A model generated the notes under the pieces. The model saw only the letters and a program-made list of their open reading frames with translations, was not told where the DNA came from and ran no database searches. A stretch of DNA of 64,000 nt from Agarophyton chilense (taxonomy: Eukaryota; Rhodophyta; Florideophyceae; Gracilariales; Gracilariaceae). The position numbers and the translations under genes were made by a program. The DNA lies in assembly GCA_030374765.1 (NCBI GenBank), contig JARGXX010000017.1, forward strand, positions 1-64,000, in the 5' to 3' direction. This document shows positions 56,085-64,000 of the stretch, piece after piece (the first letter of the stretch is position 1; every line of letters starts with the position of its first letter).

Positions 56085-57685
56085 GTGAGTCTGAGGCCAT
56101 AGGCGGCAAAAATGATGGCGTTGAGTTTAGTGAGTGTTTTACGCCCAAGTATGAGGCTTAGAGGGGATTAAAATGAATGAGATGGGGAAGGGCTGAGAGA
56201 AAATTGAATGGAAATGCCGAAGGTGGTAGAACGTTTTGTAATACAGGGTTTGGGGTTGTTTAGATGTGGAATAAAATGGTGGGGAATTGAATGCGCGGGA
56301 GCGGTAAAAAGACGTGCCGTATGAGGTTGTGGCCATTTGGGGTCGATCTTTGTTGTGTTTCGAGCTGCGCCGCTGGTTTTGGGCCATTAGGAGCGGCCGC
56401 AGCAGGTAACGAGCCGCTAGGAAGTGTTGTTTGCGGAGAAGAGACTGCGGATGAGGAGGAGAGTTGGAGGTAACGGTTGCGTTGTGAGGTAGGGCGATGG
56501 GGGAGGTGGTGAAGGGATAATTGTGCGTGGGATATTAGAGGTGATGGCCGCGTATGTGGTGGTGACGTCGGCGAGTTGAGAGAGGAGGAAGAGAGTTGTG
56601 AGGCGAAGCTATGGAGGGGGAGGAGGGGAGAGGTGTGTGGGAGAAGAGTGGTGGCGGGCGGGGTTGAGGTCTGACACGTGTGTGTTGGTGGTGTAGGCTG
56701 AGGATTGGGAGAGTAGGTGGGACAGTTTTTGGAGCTGGGAGTAAGGGGGTTGATGGGGAAGAGGAGAAGGAGGAAGGAGGGTTTGTAGCGGGGATTACGG
56801 GGAGTGGGGAGGGTGTCCGAGACAAGGTCGTTTTGTAGATTGTGGTTTTGGAAGGTATCATTGTGATATGGGTTGGTGTGAGGGTGTTTGAGCCAGACTT
56901 TTGTAATTCACATCGAGCGTTTGGCATCCAAATATAGGCGGTAAACTTGCATGGGCTTCTGCATCCGTTTCCCATTCATAATGTGCAGGATTTTGATAAA
57001 GAATAAAAAGCCAAAACTAGCTGGCACTATAAAAAATTAACAAAAAATGCCTCTGCCTCCGCGAACCGTCATTTTCGCATATGTTTGGCCGGATATCTTG
57101 CGGCATACTAAACTAGCTTTCCAAGAACACAGACGAGATGCGAATTGGATTGGAATCAAGGTGGACAAGATTGAGCACCTTTGAGGCGTACAGGGTCTCT
57201 AGGAGGATGTAAAACACACAAGAACAGTAGCGAAAATGCTCGCCCGTAATGCGATTGCGCGGGATGTACACATGACGGACGGATCAGCTCGGGCTATGAG
57301 CTCCTGCAAGATGGCATCTGATACCTTGTCATCGACTTTTCGTACGTGAAAGCGGCTGCTGCTTACCCAAGTCCAGTCATATTCGCGCGCGCAAACGTCG
57401 TGGACGTGAGTGGCCAGATGGAATGTGTCTAATATATAGCGTTAAGTTGAAGTGAAAACATTATTGGGAGACCCTTGAGAACTCAATTTATGTAGGCATA
57501 ACTGTTGGATGAATTATTGAATTCCAGAGTGGATCAACTACAGTCGAGAAAATTTTCAAATCCTCCAGTTAGTTAGTCAGCGATTGCTATCTCTGCAAGA
57601 ACTCTCAGACAAACCTCACCCTTGACGTCTTTTCCATAACAAAAAACTGGCTAGAACACACCGCGACACCCCCCGCACTGCGTGC
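56085..57685. other. No gene recognised; purine-rich, then AT-rich
   Basis: 56400-56960 is G-rich on + (Pro/Ser-coding on -) with no domain. 57000-57680 holds copies of AAACTAGCT (57014, 57111), also seen near the first Plavaka-like element, and only short frames. Confidence 0.35.
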
Positions 57686-58320
57686 ATGCACCGTATCATT
57701 CCCAATTACTCATCACTTTGTACCGGGAATGAAATCTGCCGGACGCTATTGACTCGGCAGCGAGATTTGTATTCGGAGTGCCAAGTACATGAGCTCAAAA
57801 TTATACAAATAAATGGTTTGGGCTCCTCAGCACCATTAAAGAAGAGCACAAAGACGCGAAAGCACTGTTTGAAGCCCAACGTTCGTTCCTGGCGAGACTC
57901 GATGAAATAAAAATGGCTCAGATGAGAATTTCTGTTTTAAATGCAAAGGCCGATCGTTCTCATCTCAAAGATCTTGAATTGCGGCTTAGGATCCCACGTC
58001 ACCGGCTGAATCATATGCTAGTGGAATTTCAAAGTGAAAAACGTGCGACAGAGCTTTTTTTCAAAACACAAGAGGTCGCCTCGCGTATTTGAAGTCTTTG
58101 AAGAAAGTTGTCGAGGACAGCGATTCAAGTGACCATGGAAAGAACGATATCGAGAATTTCCAATCATGTCCGATATGTCTTAGGCGGTTTGTATACTTTT
58201 TCGAGTCTAGCCGTTTTTCCATGTGCACACATGTTCTGTGGCGAATGTACATGGGCCATGATTACGAATAAGAATTTGAGGTCAATGCGCAAAAGAAGGA
58301 AGAGGAAGAAGAGCAAATCA
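57686..58320 (+). pseudogene. SHPRH-like RING/helicase relic
   Basis: SHPRH-type proteins are SNF2-family ATPases with a RING E3 ligase domain acting in replication-linked ubiquitination. The relic keeps the end of the helical region and the RING in shifting frames: LSTIKEEHKDAKALFEAQRS, then RGRLAYLKSLKKVVEDSDSS, then ENFQSCPICLRRF (first Cys pair), and in the next frame LAVFPCAHMFCGECTWAMI (Cys, His, Cys, Cys). The order linker-LxYL-x-x-L-RING is characteristic of SHPRH homologues. At least three frame changes and a stop show it is dead. The SNF2 helicase motifs before the RING and those after it were not found. Confidence 0.6.
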
Positions 58321-58530
58321 GACATATTAGGAGGGAGAGATATTTCACCGCCAATCGTCCGAGACTGACGTGCAGTTTGGATGATGCAGTTTCAGTGGCG
58401 GGAAACCCTTCGAAGTTTTCTATTCCTGTAATTTTCTGCTTTTTTCGCGAAAACTAGGGGGCGTGATATTTTAATGGTCCGCAGTAGTTGGCTCTGGAAC
58501 TGATTACACAGCTACCGATGGGAATATCGA

Positions 58531-61211
58531 ATGTTGTCGAAGAGAAAGCGAACGTCAGGTACACCGGATGTGCGTGGAGATCGCAAGTCCCAGGGCAGTG
58601 ACGCTGGAAGGGAAAAGGGTGGCGCCGGCGATGGTTGAGAAGGGCAGAAGAGAAGCGGGCTAAGGAGTGTGAAAGCAGCAAGAATGCGCGGCGAGGGGGG
58701 TTGTTCGGAGGAAACAGTAAGTGAGGAGATTTCCGCGAATCCGAACATCAACAATGGCAAGAAACGACAAGGAGACGAAACGTGGGCGTTGAGAAGATGC
58801 ACGCAATACAGAACAAAAATCCCAAAGTTGTGAGCGCTGGTACTGTGCGAGGAGGACGTGGAAATGGTCGGAAGGGCAGATTTTTAGAACTCGCCATGAT
58901 GGGGTAAAAGAGGTAAGAAAAGCAACTGACCCGGTTGAGAAAGAGAGTACGCTCGTTGAGACATGTGCAGATTCAATGATTGAGGAGATTGAGCATGAGA
59001 TAATAGAAGATGGTCAGGAAGAACGGGAAGGGCAGTGAAGAAGCGGCGCGAACGATTCAGCACAGCGACAGGAGCCACAGGAATTAGTAAGGGGAGATTC
59101 GAGGCGAAGGATAGCAACATCTCACTGTACCATACGAACGGAAACGTTAACAGGTGGTATAGAGATGGGTATTGGAGCCGGTATCAGACGCACAGCTGAG
59201 CGTGCAGGAAATACACGTACAACCGAAGATGAACAGGATGGGAAACCCGTCTCGTTAGAAGAGAGGGTTGAGTACGAAGCCAGCATTGCGAGGAATTATT
59301 CGAAACGCGAGGAAACCGCTCTAGAAGTAGAGTTCACAAGAAAATCTTCGGGAAGACGAGAACCACGGCGAGGAATGGAAGCACGGCGAACAAGAGAAGT
59401 GGAATAAAAGAACGCAGCAGCAGAAGGAAGGGAAGAAGGGCCTCGTGTTGTGGAAGAGAGTTTTGTGATTGCGTCTAGTGGAGAACAGGGGGTTGGCAGT
59501 AGAAGTAGATCGGAGACTCCAGATGGTATGCGTGTGAGAAGAACGAGAATAATATCGGTAATGGCAGCAAGGACTGTGATGGGTGACCAAGGGAGAGTTG
59601 AAAGCGCAAGAGGACGATCTGTTGCAGAGAACGAGTAGAAGGGTGCAGGGGCTTTGGAGGAGAATGGCACTATGTTATGAAGTAGTTCTGTGGTTCAGAA
59701 GGTAAATGTTTTGAAGGGGGAGTTGAGTAAGGCGAAGGATGATTACTGTAGTGTTATTGTGAGTCTGAAGTTGACGCAGAAGAAAGTGGATCGCTTGAGG
59801 GGTGAGGTAAGTGGACAGAACGGGCTGGTGGACAGCTTGAGGGAAGCGTTGAACAATCTAAAATGGGGAGGGAAAGGGTGTGGATCGGGGGAGATGGCGA
59901 AGCGACGTAAGTATGCCATTGGATTACAGGAGAGCTTCTATGGGTTTGCACGGTATGTGTATGACAGGATTCTACGATATGCGAAGCTGGAGACTTCGGA
60001 GCTCTGCTTCAAGACCAAGGTGGTTGCACGGAATTGGATGAATCGAAGTTAAATGGTGGGAGCGCTAAATGAAAAGAGTATTTTTGAGGTAGGGCCAAAC
60101 GACATAGTACCGAATTGTTTGTTTCAGGTGGCAACGGAGATGAGGGCGTACGCCCCGTCATTTTAAGGGCAAAGCGATCCATTGCTGAAGTATGTCGTGG
60201 GCACGGAGGTGGAAGAGAAACAGTGGGTGTCCATACAGACTACAGGGAGGAAGGAGGAGTGCGTTGAGGAGGTGAGTGAGGATATATGTTTGAGACAGTG
60301 GATGAGATAGACGCTGAGTGTTATGGTAGGGGTACGAAAGCGGGGTGCACGTGACCGACTGTTTGGGCTGCTCGGGTATGACCTGATTGCGCAGCGTATG
60401 AAGTTGCAGGAAGACACGAAGCGCGGAATGGAATTGAAGAAGCAGATAGAAGAGGCGCGAGAGAAGTTTTGGATGGGGGATGTGGATGGAACGAGAAGGC
60501 TATCGGCATGCCGCATGCGCCGGATTGAAGATCTGATATATTCGGGGTCGAGGGTTCTTCCGAGGTTCAGAATATTTGATGTGGGAGATTTGTACGTTAG
60601 GATTGGAGTTGCGGTGGAAGTGCTGGAGGAGTTTATGGGGTACGATGCTACGATGGAAAAGGATGAAAAGATTCAGTACGTGGATGGGACGGTGATGAAT
60701 CTTGCATGCTTGCGTTCTGACGGCGATGGACAGGGAGGTTGGACGCGGGGGCCAGAGCAAATTATTGTTTTCTACATTACACGGTAAGTATTTACCGATT
60801 GAAGTGCAGGGGATTTTGGGGGTGGCTTCGGACGTAGTGAGGGAGAGGAATTCTGTGGAGTTTGAGAACTTTGGGTGTTTTGCGGGGGATGGGAGGAGGG
60901 TGGCAGTAAATTAGGAGATATTTGTGACGGTGGGAGCTTGGATGCCTTCATCTGGGAAGATCTACCTTGCAGTGAAAGAGCACCTCTTTTTGGACAATTT
61001 GACGAAACGTCTCGATGCTGTGCTCGATTTCTACGTTGGAGCCTGCAAACCGAAAGATTCGTATTTTACTCGTTTGCATAGAGTGAGTAGAAGCAAAGTG
61101 GAGAAGGCAATGGAAGAAGAAGTGGGAACGGTGGATGCAACTCAAAGAGTATTAAGAGGCGTGAACTATGGTGACGGTTTAATGAATGGTTTTACACCTG
61201 AGTCCCGATAG
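58531..61211 (+). pseudogene. Coiled-coil accessory protein of Plavaka-like element 2, broken
   Basis: Begins MLSKRKRTSGTPDVRGDRKS, matching the start of the copy 1 protein. Conserved blocks appear in order in shifting frames: SETPDGMRVRRTRI (59510s), NVLKGELSKAKDDYCSVIVS with SLREALNNL (59690-60052, coiled coil), YGFARYVYDRILRYAKLETS, VGVRKRGARDRLFGLLGYDL (60323-60787), and SGKIYLAVKEHLFLDNLTKR (60924-61211). Stops, for example at about 60050, 60308 and 60914, and several frameshifts break it. Comparison with copy 1 shows which blocks are conserved. Confidence 0.65.
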
Positions 61212-61545
61212 AAACGGTTGAGGTAGAAGCGGGGGAAGCGCCAGTCGACGCGTGGTGCAAAAGGGGGATCAGGGTAGTTCTCACGGAGGAAATGGACGGA
61301 GCCGAGGCTGGAGGAGAAAGGGATGAGACCGAACCAAGGAGAGACGTTTTCAGAGGTTGAAGCTGAAGAGATGGTAACAAGTTGTACTGTGTGATCGTGT
61401 TCGTCGTCCGTAGCCCAGCAAAGGGGTATACAGTTGAGGGTTTGGTCAATGTTCTCTCTCGGGAGAACTACCTCCAAGAACTGAATGAATTCGAGATTAG
61501 TGGAGGTTTTGGGGGTGTTGGTTGATGAGAGTCGAATGAGAGAGT

Positions 61546-64000
61546 TTAGGTCAGGGGTTTGGCGACAATAAAGTGTGAGAACTTTGGAGACTTGGGGGGA
61601 CCGAAGGGTGGAGCGGCGAAGGTGCGTTGAATGATTGGGATGGGGAGATCCTTGAGTGCGATTTCGTTTTGTGTTGGGCGGTAATCCTGAAATGTGGGTA
61701 TGTATCTACCGACGATGTACGCCGACTTGACTACGGCGAGATAGAAGAGGCGAATTTTGGGGTGGTGCTCGTAGAGGGAAAGTGTTTCGAGGGAGAGGGT
61801 GGTGAAGGAGGGGAGGGCAGTGGTTCCTATTTGTGAGAGGGTGGAAATGGTGTCTTGAGAGAAAAGGTCTTTGAGGGAGGATGGGTTGGAGAGGGGGTTG
61901 AGGCGGAGGAGCCTGTGTGCGGTGATGATGTCTGAGAGCGGTACGGTTCTGCCGTCATGGAAAAAGGCGTGCTGAAGAGGTATGAGAGAAGTTTGGGATG
62001 AGGAGGAGGAGAGGGGATGGTGAGAGGGGATGGGATTCCAGTGCTGGAGTGCGTGCGACCGGTAGATGGCGTGGATGGTTTCTCCATGGGCCGTGGATCG
62101 TCGCTTGGAGGTGTGGCGGTAATGAGCTTTGAAGAGGGTGTGGGCGTGTTTGTAGATGCCAGCATCGTTGAGGTGGAGGCCACCGTATCTTGGAATGTCA
62201 TTGATCATGTGATCGAGGAGGTGGAACTTGAGGGTGCCGAGGTTGGAGGTGTGTTGAGGGCCGAGAGTGGTCACTGCCGCGAGTTTGAAGGAGAGAATGT
62301 GGTTCTTTAGTGTTGAGAGTGCATCTTCTGTCCATTCTGGGACGGTGTTGTAGCGCATGAACATGAGGAGGAGGTCGGTGTATTTGGGGAAGACGGTGGT
62401 GATCGGGGCGCTTTGTACTTCGTTGCAGCACCTTTTGAAGAAAGCGCCGATGAAGGGGAAGAAAATGTCGAGAGCGAGGTAGATTTTGGCTCCAAGCATG
62501 CCGCGTATGCCTTCTGGAGTGAAGAATCCGTTGAGGTTACGAGCGCTGTCGAAGGTGGAGAAGTTGATGCGGAGGCCTTGGGCGGAGGAGTGAGCTTCGA
62601 TCGCGGCGAGGATGGAGTTGGAGTGGTTGAGTATAGAGTTGCGGACGGACATGAAGGAGCGGGAGGTGTTGGAGGGGCCGATGATGGTGAAGAGAGATTC
62701 GGACTTTAGCCTTTCGATGGCTGTGAGTTTGATGAGCTTGGAGATTCCGAGGTGAAAGTTGTGGACGGGTTCAAATGCGAAGATAATGTAGTGGGTGAGC
62801 TCTCGGGAGATGGTGTGGAGGGGACAGGATACAAGAATGGAGCTGTATTTCGCGAGGGATACTTCTTGGAGGGCTGTGAGTGCTTCCTCTTTCTTGGTGC
62901 GGGCGACTCTTGGTTTTCGGGAGAGGTGCGCCTGTTCAGAGTCATGGAAGAGTGAGGTGTGCAGCTTTCGAGTGTTGGAGGTGTGATGGGGGGTGTGGGA
63001 GGGAGCGTTGTGAGAGGGTTCGTGGAGGAGGGAGCGAGTGAGGTGACATCGGTCGCAGGGTCTCTTGGGGCGTGTTACGTGGGAGATAGCGAGGATTTTT
63101 TTGGCCTCGGGGATTTCTGCGCAGTAGCTTGCGAGGACTGGGTGACCTTTGCGGAGGAATTTGGGAGCGTCGCGGAAGGGGAAGCCGAAAAGAGCGAAAG
63201 AGAGAAGGGGCTGGAGGATAGTTTTAATGGCGGCTTGTGTGAGTTCCATTCTTGTTTCGAGATGGATAGTTGCGGACGAGCTGGGAATAGCGTCTGCTTC
63301 GGGAGCAGATGCAGTTGGCTGGAAGTAGGTTGGGAGGTAACCGACGAGGGTGAGGTTTTGAGAGATGCATTTTCGTCTGAAGGAGTCCGAGTAGTTGAGG
63401 AGGGTGATGTGGAGGGGGTAGGAGGTGACAGAGAAGGCATTGAGGGAGATGGAGGACTTGTCCAAGCAGAGATGGATGAAACCGATGATGGAGTCTATTC
63501 CGGTTGTGTGGGGGCAGTGCCATATGATTTTGTCGTTCTTGGACTGAATGGTGGCGGATTTGAGTGCGGGGACACGTTGTGCAGGAGAGAAGCCGCCATG
63601 GGGTGAGAGATGGCGGGGAAACCGGATTATGAGTTTTGGGCGATGGGGTGGAATAAGGTGATGTGGTGGTGTGCGAGGAAGAGCTGATGATTGAGGACAT
63701 CCATTGGGTTTTTGAGGTAGACAGTTGCGGAGAAGTGGTTGAGAGTGTGGATTATGGAGTGCAGGACGAAGCCGAAGGAACCAATGCGGTGCGTGCAGAG
63801 GTTTTCCTGGAGTTTGATGCATTGACGGGAAGAGGAAATGGTTCGCTGGAAGATTGACGTGGAGAAGCTTGGATCGTTGAGGATGGTGATGAGCTCGTCC
63901 ACTTTTCGGTGGCCGATTTTGTATGTAATGGAAGAGATGTAGAGGAATAGCTGCTCTACTTGTGGGCGTTCGAAGATAGGGGTGAAGGGGGGGTGGGGGA
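61546..64000 (-). pseudogene. Plavaka-type transposase, copy 2 (5' part outside the window)
   Basis: The main frame holds LCLDKSSISL (first catalytic Asp) with YPLHITLLN, RRKC...LVGYLP, GFPFRDAPKFLRKGHP, ASYCAEIPEA, the zinc knuckle PCDRCHLTRS, FEPVHNFHLGISKLIKL, LKFHLLDHM and IYKHAHTLFKAHY. In the last block copy 1 has Glu (IFEQAH) where this copy has Lys, so the likely catalytic Glu is lost. Near 63580-63630 a stop and a frame change separate the part upstream (MDELITILNDPSFSTS). It is continuous where copy 1 has its frameshift. The N-terminal zinc finger would lie beyond 64000. Confidence 0.8.

Larger units (their letters stand above)
58531..64000. mobile_element. Plavaka-like DNA transposon, copy 2 (runs off the right edge)
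   Basis: Same convergent gene pair as at 1-6300: accessory gene on + (58531-61211), transposase on - (from beyond 64000 to 61546). Proteins align with copy 1 over their length but differ at many residues, so the copies are old paralogues, not a recent duplication. The accessory gene is more damaged than in copy 1. Ends were not found. Confidence 0.75.

Noticed and set aside
1..64000. CRISPR arrays, Shine-Dalgarno sites or bacterial operons
   Set aside because: None seen; gene and element types are eukaryotic throughout.

Overview
This is a eukaryotic nuclear window that is poor in genes and rich in transposable elements. The evidence is a 120-nt eukaryotic-type 5S rRNA gene, chromodomain Ty3/gypsy retrotransposons, DNA transposons of the Tc1/mariner, hAT, PIF/Harbinger and Plavaka (CACTA-like) groups, and relics of conserved eukaryotic genes (THO2, an SHPRH-like RING helicase, a protein tyrosine phosphatase). 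The one intact host-type gene seen is an intronless pleckstrin-homology/pseudokinase gene behind a TATA box and a pyrimidine-rich leader. A compact, intron-poor, repeat-laden genome such as a red alga would fit. A fungus is not excluded, because the 5S sequence is not decisive and Plavaka elements are best known from fungi.

Layout. 1-6.3 kb: a two-gene Plavaka-like element with a coiled-coil accessory gene on + and a zinc-finger transposase on -, arranged convergently. 6.3-8.5 kb: a hairpin-rich stretch, an LTR-like sequence and a dispersed repeat. 8.5-8.62 kb: 5S rRNA gene. 10.5-12.3 kb: PH-pseudokinase gene with TATA box and uORF. 12.9-14.2 kb: dead DD34E Tc1 element. 14.27-17.0 kb: dead hAT element split by a solo LTR with a perfect 5-bp target duplication. 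18.2-37.5 kb: three copies of one chromodomain Ty3/gypsy family: A (+, nearly complete, with an antisense ORF region before its 3' LTR), B (-, truncated, forming a ~5.1-kb inverted repeat with A) and C (+, 5' fragment). 37.5-44 kb: decayed coding-like stretches, including a tyrosine phosphatase relic. 44.1-45.3 kb: dead PIF/Harbinger transposase. 45.3-51.5 kb: mostly unassigned. 51.5-52.7 kb: THO2 relic. 52.7-56.1 kb: proline-coding repeats and two unassigned genes, one ending near a 7-residue repeat. 57.7-58.3 kb: SHPRH-like RING relic. 58.5-64 kb: a second, diverged copy of the Plavaka-like element, cut by the right edge.

No operon-like cooperation is seen. The genes that act together are those within each mobile element: accessory protein plus transposase in the Plavaka-like element, and gag-pol in the retrotransposons. 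Almost all are broken by stops and frameshifts. The features most worth follow-up are the convergent two-gene Plavaka-like family, the antisense ORF region of the gypsy element, the near-identical inverted retrotransposon pair, and the PH-pseudokinase. Similarity statements come from reading by eye; no alignment or search was run.
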